Positions 52,976 to 62,941 are shown, counted from the stretch's first letter. The stretch is 64,000 nucleotides of DNA from Caulobacteraceae bacterium (GCA_016703335.1 JADJCG010000004.1:124001-188000), one strand, 5' to 3'. Translations and numbers: made by a program. Notes: a model not told the origin generated them from the sequence alone.

Positions 52976-53425
52976 ATGAGCGAACTTACACAACTCGGTC
53001 ACGCAGCGGCAATTCCGGCGAGCCCCGACCAAGCCAGACTCGAGCGCGCCCCGAACCCGCACGTCGGCACTTTGTATATGGCGCGCTTCACGGCGCCTGA
53101 GTTCACGTCGATCTGCCCGGTAACTGCTCAACCGGACTTCGGCGTGCTTGTGCTCGACTACGCCCCGAAGGATTGGATCGTGGAGTCGAAGAGCTTGAAG
53201 CTCTTCCTACAGAGCTTCCGCAATCACGGCGCCTTTCACGAGGACTGCACGGTGGGGGTCGCCAAGCGCGTGGTCGAGGCGATTGATCCGATCTGGCTAC
53301 GCATCGGCGGCTATTGGAATCCGCGTGGCGGCATGCCGATCGACGTGTTTTGGCAGACGGGCGCTGCGCCGGATGGCTTATGGCTTCCCGATCAAGGTGT
53401 CGCGACGTATCGCTCGCGCGGCTAG
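52976..53425 (+). CDS. queF: NADPH-dependent 7-cyano-7-deazaguanine reductase QueF
   Basis: The 149-residue unimodular QueF reduces preQ0 to preQ1 in queuosine synthesis. The catalytic Cys and Asp are in FTSICPVTAQPDFGVLVLDY (Cys47, Asp54), the substrate Glu in WIVESKSLKLFLQSFRNH, and the end IRIGGYWNPRGGMPIDVFW form (LRIGGYWNPRGG) is typical. ATG 52976 is preferred over ATG 52970. Its stop overlaps that of the convergent flippase gene. Confidence 0.95.
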   Translation: MSELTQLGHAAAIPASPDQARLERAPNPHVGTLYMARFTAPEFTSICPVTAQPDFGVLVLDYAPKDWIVESKSLKLFLQSFRNHGAFHEDCTVGVAKRVVEAIDPIWLRIGGYWNPRGGMPIDVFWQTGAAPDGLWLPDQGVATYRSRG

Positions 53426-54868
53426 GCGGCGCCTGGCGAAAGCAGGGCGCGCACGCTCTTGAGCTGCCCCATGATTTTGCGGCGTTGGAAGAGCACGAGC
53501 GCCGCGTAGGCGACGATCGTCTCGAGGATGACGATGCCAATCTCTTTCCAGAGGCCGACATCAATCGCGCTCATAAGCAAGCGGTGGCCGATGAAGAGCG
53601 CGAATGCAGCGAATGTGGGCGCAGCGAGCACGCGGAAGAAATCCATCGGCGAGCATTCGATCGGACGCAGATAGAGATGTAGCAAGCGCGGCAGATAGAT
53701 GATCGATGTCACCGTGCAGCCGAGCGCCACGGCGTGAATGCCGAATGGGGCGGTGACCAGCGCGGAGATCGTCCAGAGGATCGCGTACTCGACCGTGAGG
53801 CGCAGTCGTGTGCCGGTGCGTCCAATCGCCTGTAAGAGCGAGCCATTGATGGCGACAATGGTTTGGATCGCCGCCGTGCCAGCCAGCAACGTGAAAATCT
53901 CGCCCGAATCCTGCCAGCGTTCGGAGAGGAGCAGCGTGAAGAAGGCGTGGCTTCGCTGAGGCGACCGCCGCGATTGGTGGAAACACAAACACCGCCTGCG
54001 CCATGGTCGTGAACAGCACGAGTTCACGCAGGCCTTTGTTGTCTTCGCGCAGCTTAACGAAGCGGGGATAGATGGCGCTGTGAAGCGAACCGCCCAGAAT
54101 GCTGACGGGCAACCGCATGATGCGGACGGCAACATTGTAGAGGCCAAGGGTCGCGGCGCTGGAGAAACTTGCCGACAACAAGCGTGTCCGCTTGCCGGTT
54201 GACAAACATCGTCATCGACCACGCTGCCGTATCGACCATGAATCGCATGTGCTCTTTGAGTTTATCGACGTTGAGCACGAGGCGCGGGTAGAGTTGGCTC
54301 GCGAGTTGAACGACGACGCCTTTGACGATGCGCTGTGTGAGGTGTTGCCAAACCAGCGCCCAGGCGCCGCCGCCGTGAAACGCAACCACGAGCGCTACGA
54401 CGATGCCGGCCATAGCGGCGGCGAATTCAGCGCCGGCAAGCCACTGGAACTTTTCTTTCTGCAACAGCGACGCTGCGGGAATCTCAGCAATTCCCATGAG
54501 CAATGGCGCGAGCGACAGCACCATCATGATCGGCACTAGGCGAGGTTCGTTGAAGAAGGCCGCTGCCGGCCAGGAAAGCAGGAAAACAAGCACCGAGAGC
54601 GCCGTCAGCGAGCAGCACGCTTGCCCAGAACGCGCTCGACCATGCCTCGGTGTCGCTCGGCATCGACGCGCACCAGCGAGCGGCCAAGACCGGCGTCGCC
54701 GATCATCGTAAAGAACATCACCATTGAGAGCGCGAGCGCGGCCAAGCCGAAGTCGACCGGCGTCAGCATGCGCGCCAGGAACGGGATGGCGACGAAGCTC
54801 GACGCCAATTGGATCACGCGCGCGGCCGAGAGCGTCGCAACGCCGAACGCGATCCTCTTCAAGGCCAC
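53422..54868 (-). CDS. Polysaccharide flippase (MATE/Wzx-like, MOP superfamily), frameshifted
   Basis: The joined reading covers about 480 residues with twelve or more helices: start RIAFGVATLSAARVIQLASS, MLTPVDFGLAALALSMV, IMMVLSLAPLLMGIAEIPAA, MSMTMFVNRQADTLVVGKFL (WSMTMFVNRQADTLVVG), LGLYNVAVRIMRLPVSILGG and AIQTIVAINGSLLQAIGRTG. The FNRQADTLVVGKF block is typical of lipopolysaccharide/exopolysaccharide flippases (polysacc_synt_C). Three breaks (about 54600, 54150 and 53960). It exports lipid-linked sugar chains; the chain (for example holdfast or capsule) is not known. Confidence 0.85.
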
Positions 54869-55002
54869 TGGTTAACTCCGAGCGCCGCGCCGTCGGGCGG
54901 GCGCACTTAACATATGCAAGGGATTTGCCGTCAAACCTGTCCTAACCGACGCCGTTTCTATGGCGCGGTCGTTGCTCTTGTAAGGGAGGTTACGACGGAC
55001 CA

Positions 55003-56250
55003 GTGCGGATGCTTACGGAAATGCGGTCACTTTGGGCCAGAGGCGCACGTCTGTGCCGCGTGGTCCTGACGCAAGCCGTTGAGGCTTTCCGCGCCCTGTT
55101 GTTCATCATATTACGCGCTGCCGCGCTGAGTTTGCCGCGCTCGTGGGCCTATGGGCTCGCCAATGGCGTGCAAGCAGTCTTGGCTGCCTCGCCCATTGGC
55201 GCGCGTGCGCGCAGTGACATGCGCGCGACGTTCCCAAGCCAGAGAACCGACGATATGGCCGCCGATTGGCTAGGCCGTCCCTTTCGGGATCACGTGAACG
55301 CGACCCGCATCGCCGCAGGTATCGAACGCTCGCGCGAATGGACCGTCGACATGCGCGGGGCGCCAGCATTCCTCGAAGACCCAAGCCAGTCGTTCATCAT
55401 GGCCACCGGTCACTTCTCGCGCGAAGCCATGTCGTGCATCTACATGCCTTGGATTGTTCGGCGTCGTCTGGCGACGGTGATCGCGCCGATGACGCAGGCG
55501 AAGACGCCGCGTGGGCTGCGCGTGCGTTTGCAGATGCGCGAGATGGTCAACGGCATCCGCGCTATGCGCGAGGGCGATGTCGATATCGCGGAAGTCGCTG
55601 GAAAATCTTTCCTCGTGCGTTTGTTGCATCATCTGCGTGAGCCAGGCGGCGTGGTCGTTATCGCATCGGATGCGTCCTGGGGGGCTGAGAAGGGCGGAGG
55701 CATAACGCGCCCCTTTGCAGGCTATGCATCGCAGAACTTTGCGCTGGGCACGGCTCGCTTGGCGCGGCTCAGCCAACGCCCGATCGTCGCGTGTGTGCCT
55801 TTCATCGTCAGCGACCGCCACTTCATCATGGAGTGGAGCCCGATTATCGCAGCCCCCGATCGCGATGATGCAGCAGCGGACCTTCGTATCACGAACGAAA
55901 TTCTCGATTGGATCGAGCGCCGCATTGGTGAGCGTCCGGATCAATACGTGCTGTCGTTTGGGACTGAGCGTCGTTGGAGCTCGGTGGCCCGATGCTGGGT
56001 GGATACCGAGCGCCCTGAAGTCAGCAACGATGTCGGTACGCCGGCTCCCGTCCAGGCGGCTAAAACCGCGAAATCCGCGAGCCAGCATCAGCGCGAACAC
56101 GCTCGGCCGCGCCTTGCGCTGGCGTGCCCAGATATACAAAACCCGCAACGCGCTCTTCTGAGGCAAGACTCAGTGCGCGCGCGCGCGTTCATCGAAGGTC
56201 GGCCACTCGGTCAGCCAGCTTCCCGCGTAGCCCAGTGCATGAGCCGCTAG
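55003..56250 (+). CDS. Lysophospholipid/lipid A-type acyltransferase
   Basis: The first ~330 residues resemble the LpxL/HtrB family: FIILRAAALSLPRSWAYGL, DHVNATRIAAGIERSREWTV, a degenerate active-site box around MATGHFSREAM (His in place), GGVVVIASDASWGAEKGGGI and PIVACVPFIVSDRHFIMEWS. It would transfer a fatty acyl chain to a lipid at the inner membrane. The last ~60 residues are low-complexity and antisense to the nitroreductase gene, so the true stop probably comes earlier, hidden by a frameshift near 56000. Start GTG 55003. Confidence 0.75.
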   Translation: MRMLTEMRSLWARGARLCRVVLTQAVEAFRALLFIILRAAALSLPRSWAYGLANGVQAVLAASPIGARARSDMRATFPSQRTDDMAADWLGRPFRDHVNATRIAAGIERSREWTVDMRGAPAFLEDPSQSFIMATGHFSREAMSCIYMPWIVRRRLATVIAPMTQAKTPRGLRVRLQMREMVNGIRAMREGDVDIAEVAGKSFLVRLLHHLREPGGVVVIASDASWGAEKGGGITRPFAGYASQNFALGTARLARLSQRPIVACVPFIVSDRHFIMEWSPIIAAPDRDDAAADLRITNEILDWIERRIGERPDQYVLSFGTERRWSSVARCWVDTERPEVSNDVGTPAPVQAAKTAKSASQHQREHARPRLALACPDIQNPQRALLRQDSVRARAFIEGRPLGQPASRVAQCMSR

Positions 56251-56689
56251 CAGCAGATTGAAACACACGGCGCCCAGCAGAGAGCACTTGCTCCCATTCC
56301 GGCACTTTCGGGCTCGGCCGCGGCGAAGAGACCACCATCACGCAAGCAGGCGCGCGCTTGAACCAACCGCGTACGAACTCCCGGCGCGCATCGTCCACGC
56401 CTTCGTCGTTGTGAATGACTTGTTCGAGCAGATCGCCGGCGCGATCGCGCGCATCCCCATCGATCACCACAAACCGCCACGGCCCCAGCTTGCCGTGATC
56501 GGGGACGCGCGCGGCCAGCTTGATCAGCGCATCCATTTCATCGCCGGACGGCGCCGGCGCTGCAAGGTGCATGAGTTTCAATGAACGGCGGCGCGCCAGC
56601 AGCGATAGCGTCTCAGCGCTTTCGCGTGTCGCGTTTGCGGGTTCGTTCTCGTGCGGCTGAGGAGGAATGGCGGATAGCGGGAGGGGCAT
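56060..56689 (-). CDS. Nitroreductase family protein, frameshifted
   Basis: From ATG 56689: LSLLARRRSLKLMHLAAPAP, LIKLAARVPDHGKLGPWRFV (FMN site of the YdjA-type nitroreductases) and KVPEWEQVLSAGAVCFNLLL across a break at about 56270. It then continues with AAHALGYAGSWLTEWPTFDE and ERVAGFVYLGTPAQG to a stop at 56060. About 208 residues as usual. The C-terminal third is antisense to the end of the acyltransferase frame. Substrate unknown. Confidence 0.85.
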
Positions 56690-56733
56690 GTTCTTCCGTG
56701 GCGCGGACGCGCGCCCGAGGCTAAACAGATAGG

Positions 56734-57343
56734 ATGAGTGATACATGGGATGAAGGCGGCAATCCTTGGATCGTCAAGGGCGTGACGCAAGCGTTCGCGA
56801 ACGATTGGTTCCGGATCGACGAACACGACGTCATACGCCCTGACGGCGCGAAGGGTTATTACGGCGTCATTCGCGTGCGCCGCTTGGCGGTGGGCGTGTT
56901 GCCGATCGACGCTGAGGGCTGCGTCCACCTGGTCGGCCAATGGCGATTTCCGCTCGGACGCTATTCATGGGAGATGCCCGAAGGCGGCGCAGAGCCTGGC
57001 GAAGATGCGCGCGGTTGCGCCGAGCGCGAGTTGGCCGAAGAGACCGGACTGCGGGCGCGGGAATGGGTGCAGATTTTGGAGATGGATCTCTCCAACTCTC
57101 TCACCGACGAGCAGGCGGTAATCTTCATCGCGACGGATTTGTCACCTGGCGAGATCGATCCTGACCCAACAGAGGTGTTGAAGAGCCGTAAGGCCCCGTT
57201 CTCGGAGGTGCTTGAGCGTGTTGCCGACGGTCGCATTCGCGACTCTTTGACGGTTGCCGCCGTGCTGCGCGCCCACCACATGGCGGTAACGGGACAATTG
57301 CCGGCGGCGCTGACTGCAGCGATGCTTGGCAGGGAGAGTAGGC
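56734..57343 (+). CDS. NUDIX hydrolase, ADP-ribose pyrophosphatase-like; end frameshifted
   Basis: The protein carries GQWRFPLGRYSWEMPEGGAE, then the NUDIX box GAEPGEDARGCAERELAEET with GLRA, and VQILEMDLSNSLTDEQAVIF. The order resembles ADP-ribose diphosphatases (NudF-like). The open frame runs on into cysE; the natural stop TAG at about 57341 is reached if one base is restored near 57330. Divergent from the nitroreductase. Confidence 0.82.
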
Positions 57344-57344
57344 G

Positions 57345-58154
57345 ATGGCCGAGCCACGCGTGTTTGAAGCATCGGGCGGCGTTTGGGCGCAGCTGCGCGT
57401 GGAGGCGATGCAGGCGGCGGCCGAAGAGCCGTTGTTGGCGTCATATCTGCACGCGTCGATTTTGCACCACGACCGCATGGAGGACGCGCTCTCTTATCAC
57501 TTGGCGCAGAAACTCGGCGCTGGCGATTTGCCGGCGCTTCAACTCCGCGAAGTCATCCGCGAAGCGTATCAGTCCGAGCCTGAACTTGTTGTGCAAGCAA
57601 CGCGCGACATGCGTGTCGTGCGCGAGCGCGATCCGGCGTGCCGGACGTATCTGCAGCCGTTCCTCTACTTCAAAGGCTATGGCGGCCTGCAATCCTATCG
57701 CATTGCCAATTGGCTCTGGCGCCAAGAGCGCGAGGTGCTGGCGTATCACCTGCAGAGCCGTGTCTCCGAGCTCTTCGCTGTCGACATCCACCCAGCGGCC
57801 AAGATCGGCGCCGGCGTGTTTATCGATCACGCGCACGGGATCGTCATCGGTGAAACGGCGGTCGTTGAGGACGATGTGTCGATGCTCCATTCGGTGACGC
57901 TCGGCGGTACCGGCAAAGAAGGCCGCGACCGTCATCCCAAGATCCGTCGCGGTGTTCTGATCGGCGCAGGGGCGAAGGTGCTCGGCAACATTGAAGTGGG
58001 CGAAGATGCGCGCATCGCCGCTGGCTCAGTTGTGCTTGAAGACGTTGCGCCGCGTTGCACTGTCGCGGGCGTGCCGGCGCGGCCGATTGGGGGCGCTTGT
58101 TGCGAAGGCGTGATGCCAGCCGAGGCCATGGACCAGAACTTCCAAGGCGAATAG
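57345..58154 (+). CDS. cysE: Serine O-acetyltransferase
   Basis: The 269-residue protein has the helical N-domain (VWAQLRVEAMQAAAEEPLLA, HQALYHLAQKLG-like ALSYHLAQKLGAGDLPALQL) and the left-handed beta-helix of hexapeptide repeats with the active site: DIHPAAKIGAGVFIDHAHGI, VIGETAVVEDDVSMLHSVTL and GGTGKEGRDRHPKIRRGVLI. It makes O-acetylserine from serine and acetyl-CoA for cysteine synthesis. The C-terminal tail after RPIGG is short, and ends EAMDQNFQGE rather than Ile, so feedback binding to cysteine synthase may be weak. Confidence 0.95.
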   Translation: MAEPRVFEASGGVWAQLRVEAMQAAAEEPLLASYLHASILHHDRMEDALSYHLAQKLGAGDLPALQLREVIREAYQSEPELVVQATRDMRVVRERDPACRTYLQPFLYFKGYGGLQSYRIANWLWRQEREVLAYHLQSRVSELFAVDIHPAAKIGAGVFIDHAHGIVIGETAVVEDDVSMLHSVTLGGTGKEGRDRHPKIRRGVLIGAGAKVLGNIEVGEDARIAAGSVVLEDVAPRCTVAGVPARPIGGACCEGVMPAEAMDQNFQGE

Positions 58155-58214
58155 CGCATCAGGCGCGGCGCCGTGTCCAGTTCTCTGCAGCGATGAGCGG
58201 CGTAGCATGCGCGC

Positions 58215-58670
58215 GTGACTCGTATCGAGCCGTTCGCCTATCGGCGCGATGACGCCGTTCCTGCGTTTGACGATGCGCTGCCGGTCATCATTTTTGATGG
58301 CAAATGCGTGTTGTGCTCGGGCTTCGTGCAAGCCGTGATGAAGGCGGATCGCCGCAAGCGCTTACGTCTGTTGGCGGCGCAAACGCCGGCTTGGCGAGGC
58401 GCTCTATCGGCATTTTGATCTGCGCTACGGTGATTTCGAAACCTACGTGCTGCTTGAGGGGGGCAAGTGCGCGTGAAGTCGGATGCGGCGCTGCGGATAT
58501 TTTCGATCCTCGGCTTGCCGTGGTCGCTCATGATGATCGGATCCGTTTTGCCTCGCTCATGGCGCGATGCGCTCTATGATTTCGTGGCTCGTCATCGCGT
58601 GGCGTGGTTTGGCGTGCGCGAGACCTGCTACGTGCCGAACGCCTCAGACGCTGAACGGTTCGTGCAATGA
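58215..58670 (+). CDS. DCC family thiol-disulfide oxidoreductase-like protein, frameshifted
   Basis: The DxxCxxC motif is IIFDGKCVLCSGFVQAVMKA, followed by RLRLLAAQTP. After a break near 58405 it continues with EALYRHFDLRYGDFETYVLL and, after a second near 58470, ALRIFSILGLPWSLMMIG, then YDFVARHRVAWFGVRETCYV. The DCC family is a thioredoxin-like group of unknown role. GTG 58215; stop overlaps the next ATG (ATGA). Confidence 0.82.
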
Positions 58671-59833
58671 GGGTGCTCATTGTTGGCGGCTACGGCACAT
58701 TCGGCGGCCGAATTGTCGAACTGCTCGAAAGCGAAAAAGCACTATCGCTGATCGTTGCCGGGCGCTCGCTGACTTCAGCGAAGCAATATTGCGCGGGCCG
58801 GGGGAAAACGGCGGCGCTTCTGATGGCGGCGCAATTCGATCGCGACGGCGATCTTGCCTCGCAGTTGGCGTTTCTCGGCCCCGATCTCGTCGTCGATGCG
58901 AGCGGGCCGTTTCAGGCTTACGGCGATGGCGCCTATCGGCTTGTTGAGGCCTGCGTTGCTGCGCGTATCCACTATCTCGATCTCGCGGACGGCTCGGCGT
59001 TTGTGGACGGAGTCGCGGCCTACGACGAACGCGCGCGGGACTCTGGCATCTATGCGCTCTCGGGTGTTTCCAGTTTTCCGGTGCTGACAGCCGCAGTGGT
59101 GCGCAAATTGGCGGCGCCGCTCGCGCGCGTTGATGAGATTTCCGGTGGGATCGCGCCATCGCCGTTTGCGGGCGTGGGCGAGAATGTCGTGCGCGCGATC
59201 GCGAGCTATGCGGGTCAACCCGTCGCGTATCTCGGGCGCACGGCGAAAGTCATTGGCCGCCCGTTCACGCAACAGCGTCGCTACACAATTGCTCCGCCCG
59301 GGCGTCTGCCGTTGCGCAACACGATGTTCTCACTCGTCGACGTGCCCGATTTGCGCGTGCTGTCTCAGCTGTGGCCGCAAGCGAAGCGCGTATGGATGGG
59401 CGCAGGACCAGTCCCGGAAATCCTCCATCGGGCGCTGATCTTTTGCGCCTGGCTCGTCAATCTAGGGATCGTGCGCACGCTTTCGCCGCTCGCGCCGCTG
59501 ATGCACTGGGCGACCAACAAGTTGCGCTGGGGCGAGCATCGCGGCGGTATGTTCGTCGAAGTAAAGGGCGCCGGCGCAGATGGCGTGACGCAGAAGCATT
59601 CTTGGCACTTGCTGGCTGAGGGATCGGACGGGCCGCTCATTCCATCAATGGCCGTGCAGGCGATCGTGTTGAAGCATCTCGCTGGTGCGCCGCCGCGTGT
59701 GGGCGCGCGCGCCTGCGTCGATGATCTCGAGTTGGAGGATTACGAGCGCCTGTTTGCGTCGCGCACGATCTATGGTGGCTTTCGCCGACCGCCGCGAACC
59801 GGTGCGTTGCTGTATGGAGCGCATCCTTGGTGA
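58667..59833 (+). CDS. Saccharopine dehydrogenase-like NAD(P)-binding protein
   Basis: The 388 residues begin with a Rossmann motif MRVLIVGGYGTFGGRIVELL, and have the SDH-family core LVVDASGPFQAYGDGAYRLV, HYLDLADGSAFVDGVAAYDE and IYALSGVSSFPVLTAAVVRK. A later membrane-like helix (ALIFCAWLVNLGIVRT) is common in the trans-acting enoyl-reductase-like group. The substrate is unknown. It shares an operon with the DCC protein and DUF4166, a combination seen often in Proteobacteria. Confidence 0.85.
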   Translation: MRVLIVGGYGTFGGRIVELLESEKALSLIVAGRSLTSAKQYCAGRGKTAALLMAAQFDRDGDLASQLAFLGPDLVVDASGPFQAYGDGAYRLVEACVAARIHYLDLADGSAFVDGVAAYDERARDSGIYALSGVSSFPVLTAAVVRKLAAPLARVDEISGGIAPSPFAGVGENVVRAIASYAGQPVAYLGRTAKVIGRPFTQQRRYTIAPPGRLPLRNTMFSLVDVPDLRVLSQLWPQAKRVWMGAGPVPEILHRALIFCAWLVNLGIVRTLSPLAPLMHWATNKLRWGEHRGGMFVEVKGAGADGVTQKHSWHLLAEGSDGPLIPSMAVQAIVLKHLAGAPPRVGARACVDDLELEDYERLFASRTIYGGFRRPPRTGALLYGAHPW

Positions 59834-60350
59834 CGCTTGGACTAAGTTGCCGCCGGTAATACGTTCGATGCACGACGGCGTCTCAAGTGCGGAAGGGCGC
59901 GGACGGGTCGATCGCGGCAGCTCGCCTCTCGCGTGTGCGGGCGCACTAATGAGTTTTCCGCCTGCCGGAAAGGATTTGCCGGTCCGAGTCACATTCGAGC
60001 AGGCGCCCGGCGGCGAAGTGTGGCGGCGCACCTTTGGACGTCACTCGTTTCAGAGCCATCAGTACGATGGCCGCGGCAAGTCAGAGCGTTTGATCATCGA
60101 GCGTTTCGGCGCACTCGAATTCGCGATGGCGCTGGTTGTTGAAGGTGACCGCCTTCGCCTTGTCACGCGGCGCTGGAGCGCGTTTGGCATGCCGCTGCCG
60201 ATATGGCTGGCGCCGCGCTCAAATGCCTATGAAAGCGAGGAAAACGGCGCGTTTCGTTTCTTCGTCGAGATCAGTCACGCACTGACGGGACTGATCGTGC
60301 GCTATGACGGCTGGTTGAAACCTCAGCCGCCCGGTGGGCGTGCCGAGTAG
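59814..60350 (+). CDS. DUF4166 domain protein
   Basis: ATG 59814, inside the end of the preceding gene, gives 178 residues: MERILGDAWTKLPPVIRSMH, FPPAGKDLPVRVTFEQAPGG, EVWRRTFGRHSFQSHQYDG and RRWSAFGMPLPIWLAPRSNA. This is the DUF4166 pattern, usually fused to or next to SDH-like proteins as here. Function unknown. It overlaps the end of hfaD on the other strand by 28 bases. Confidence 0.85.
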   Translation: MERILGDAWTKLPPVIRSMHDGVSSAEGRGRVDRGSSPLACAGALMSFPPAGKDLPVRVTFEQAPGGEVWRRTFGRHSFQSHQYDGRGKSERLIIERFGALEFAMALVVEGDRLRLVTRRWSAFGMPLPIWLAPRSNAYESEENGAFRFFVEISHALTGLIVRYDGWLKPQPPGGRAE

Positions 60351-61528
60351 GTCGCGGCATTGCCGATCGCCGTCGAGGTCGCGCCGACCATGCCCGCGCC
60401 ATCGGTGCGGATCGTCGAGGACGAGTAGACGTTGCCGTCATTGGTTTGCGAGCTCGAAGCATAGAGGCCTGGCACGTCGCCGCTGGCGTCGCAGTTGGTG
60501 CAGACTTGGCCGGTGATGCTGTTGCCGTAGGCCGCCGAGGAGGCGAGCGCCATACCGCCGCCATCTCCCGCGAGACCCGCGTTGGCGGAAACGCCGCCGC
60601 TGTTCGATTGGGTGACATCGAGCACGGTGTCTGAGCCGACGTTTGCGACTGTGGCCTGGTTACCGACGCCGTAAGCGCCAGCCGAAGCAAAGCCAGTGAA
60701 GCTATCGCCAAGCGTGACGTAAGAGTCGCCTTGCACTTGCGACGTCGCGTTCTGTTCGATCGCAGCGTTCACATAGCCCCATTGATTGTCGATGGTGACC
60801 GAGTTGGCGTTGGCCGTGGCGTTGCCCGAGGCGTCCGTCGCCGAGCCAACGTAGAGATCCGAACGCGCGGTGACGCTGGCGCCTGTCGCGTTTTGGCGCG
60901 TGGCGTTGAGGATTGTCGCCGTGTCGCCGCCGACCGTGAGATTGTTCGCGCTGGCAATGACACCGGAAACTGCCTGATCTTCGACGATATCAGCATCCAT
61001 TTCCGCGGACGCATTCACCGAACCGGTGCTCTCTTGGTTCATCAGCACGCGCACTTCGGCGTTCTCAGCCGAGACCGCAGCGGTGTTGCTGCTGGCCGAG
61101 GCCGAGGTCGCCGCGTTGTAGGAATAGCCGTTGCGCAGCGTCGTCGTGGTGTTTGCATCGCCATGGCCCAGCTGTTCAGCTTCGATGGTGCTCGAGCCGC
61201 CGCTGATCACAGCCGTGCCGCCATTGCCGACAGCCGCTGACGTAATCGCGACATTGCCTTCCGCGGTCCAAACCGTCGCATTGGCGTCGGCGGTCGTGTC
61301 GCCGTCCATGTGCTGACTGCTGGTCAGGTCGGTGTCGCTGTCTTCTTGCGTCGTTGAGACAACGTTGCCGCCGGCAATCGCCGTCGCGCCGGCGTCGTGA
61401 GCGTAGCCGGCTTCAACATCCGTAACCGCAGTGGCGTCGCCACCTTGGTATTGGGTGTTCGACTGCCCGTAGGCGGCCGGGGCGCTTACGAGCGCGGTGG
61501 TGACGAGCAGTGAAAGGACGGCGCGCAT
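60323..61528 (-). CDS. hfaD: Holdfast-anchor protein HfaD-like
   Basis: The 401 residues have a signal peptide (RAVLSLLVTTALVSAPAAYG) and a long low-complexity body rich in Asn, Thr, Ser, Gly and Ala with repeating VxxxNxAxxSA-type strands (NNLTVGGDTATILNATRQNA, EQNATSQVQGDSYVTLG). It resembles a surface adhesin/beta-solenoid. Order and direction (hfaA-hfaB-hfaD) agree with the holdfast anchor operon of Caulobacter, in which HfaD is an outer-membrane-linked polymer that ties the holdfast to the cell. Identification rests on operon context plus composition. Confidence 0.8.
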   Translation of the reverse strand: MRAVLSLLVTTALVSAPAAYGQSNTQYQGGDATAVTDVEAGYAHDAGATAIAGGNVVSTTQEDSDTDLTSSQHMDGDTTADANATVWTAEGNVAITSAAVGNGGTAVISGGSSTIEAEQLGHGDANTTTTLRNGYSYNAATSASASSNTAAVSAENAEVRVLMNQESTGSVNASAEMDADIVEDQAVSGVIASANNLTVGGDTATILNATRQNATGASVTARSDLYVGSATDASGNATANANSVTIDNQWGYVNAAIEQNATSQVQGDSYVTLGDSFTGFASAGAYGVGNQATVANVGSDTVLDVTQSNSGGVSANAGLAGDGGGMALASSAAYGNSITGQVCTNCDASGDVPGLYASSSQTNDGNVYSSSTIRTDGAGMVGATSTAIGNAATYSARPPGG

Positions 61529-61552
61529 GAATAGGCTCCGGTGACGGTGCTC

Positions 61553-62499
61553 TTACGAGCGGCCGCGCAGGGCGGTGAGGTTGTCGTCGCGGCGATCGTT
61601 CCAAGCGTCCGGGTTGGCACGCGATTGTTCGATCGCGGCGGTCGCCGGGCTAACGTTGGCGGCGGTTTGCGATTGGCCGGGGCCCATCGGATCGCCTTCA
61701 GCTTGGATGGCGCTGGCGCAGACGCCGCTGTCGCTGACGTTGTAGAAGCGGCTCATCACTTCGACGACGGCGCGCTCAACACCGGCGCGGACCGCGAGTT
61801 GAACCGGCTCAAGAGCGCGTTCGCCGGCGGCGATGTCGATGATCGTGTCGTCGAAGAACGAGAACACGCCAGCGCGGAGTTCGCGGCCGATGATCTGCTT
61901 TTGGTACGAGATCACGTCGACGACTTCGAGCGTACGCGTATCGATCAGGCGGAAGTCGAGCGCGATGTTCATGACATAGAGGCGAGCGCCAGCGTTGCCG
62001 ACACCGTCGCGAGCGTCGGTATGGCCGCCTTGGGCGTCGATGCCAGCCGAGCGGATGTTGTAGTTCAGCTCAGTGATGCCGCCGACGAAGTAATAGTCGG
62101 AGCCAGGCATCTGACCGGCGTAGATACGGCGGACGTTCTCGTCGCCTTCTTGGCCGATCAAGCGGTTGTTGGCGTAACGGAGTTCCAGTTCCGTCACTGA
62201 GGTGTCGAAGCGCTCAACCAGGCGTGCGCCGGCTTTGTTGAATGCCGACATCGCCATCAGCGATGCGCCTTGCGTGATGCGGCGGCCGCCTTCTTCAGAG
62301 ACAGAGCCGGTGTAGTCGAGGATGCGGCCGACAGCGATGCGCGGCGCGGCTGAATGATTGCTCGCGCGGTTGGGTTCGCGGTGACAGGCGCGTCGCCGAT
62401 CGGCAGCGCGTACATGCCGTCATTGCCGGAGTGCGGCGTGACGCACGCAGTCAGAGCAGTCGAAGCCGCGAGCGGGACGAGGGTCTTAAACGCGCGCAT
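61553..62499 (-). CDS. hfaB: Holdfast-anchor protein HfaB, CsgG-like secretin, frameshifted
   Basis: A lipoprotein start (VPLAASTALTACVTPHSGND) is followed, after one break near 62355, by the CsgG-type core: IAVGRILDYTGSVSEEGGRR, ITQGASLMAMSAFNKAGARL, YFVGGITELNYNIRSAGIDA and LYVMNIALDFRLIDTRTLEV. HfaB forms an outer-membrane channel like curli CsgG and is needed for HfaA and HfaD export. The gene starts two bases before the hfaA stop and is followed by hfaD. Confidence 0.88.
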
Positions 62500-62500
62500 A

Positions 62501-62860
62501 TCAATCGTCTCCGACGACGGCGGTGATGTCGCCGTTATTGATCTGAGTGGAGTCCACGATCACCGTGTTGTAGTTGCCCTGGGTGATCACGTTGAGCTGG
62601 TTGCCGATGGCGGATGAAGCACCAAAGCCGGTGGCGAAGGAATCTTGAAGGCCGCCGGTGAGAGAGCCTTCGATTTCCATACGACCGTTGACGATCGTGC
62701 GGTTTCCGTTCTCGTCGCGCGTGGCGGGGTTGATCGGCGAGTCGAACGAGTCGTAGCCCATGCCAAAACCGCTGGAGAAATCTCCGGCGCCGTTGGGGAT
62801 CGGATCGGCGTGGGCCGCGCTAGCGAAGGCGAGGGCGCCAAGAATGATGACCGTACGCAC
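62501..62860 (-). CDS. hfaA: Holdfast-anchor protein HfaA, curlin-like
   Basis: The 119-residue protein has a signal peptide (RTVIILGALAFASAAHA) and a body with DFSSGFGMGYDSFDSPI, then IGNQLNVITQGNYNTVIVDS and QINNGDITAVVGDD. The Asn/Gln/Gly strand motif resembles curli subunits, as in Caulobacter HfaA. It is the first gene of the hfaABD unit. No CtrA-type box is present in its 80-base upstream region. Confidence 0.87.
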   Translation of the reverse strand: MRTVIILGALAFASAAHADPIPNGAGDFSSGFGMGYDSFDSPINPATRDENGNRTIVNGRMEIEGSLTGGLQDSFATGFGASSAIGNQLNVITQGNYNTVIVDSTQINNGDITAVVGDD

Positions 62861-62941
62861 GTGTTGTGCTCCGCAAAAATTCGTCTGCAGAGCGAGAAAG
62901 CAACGGGCGTGCCACAGCCAAGCGAGCGCTTCTGACGCGAA

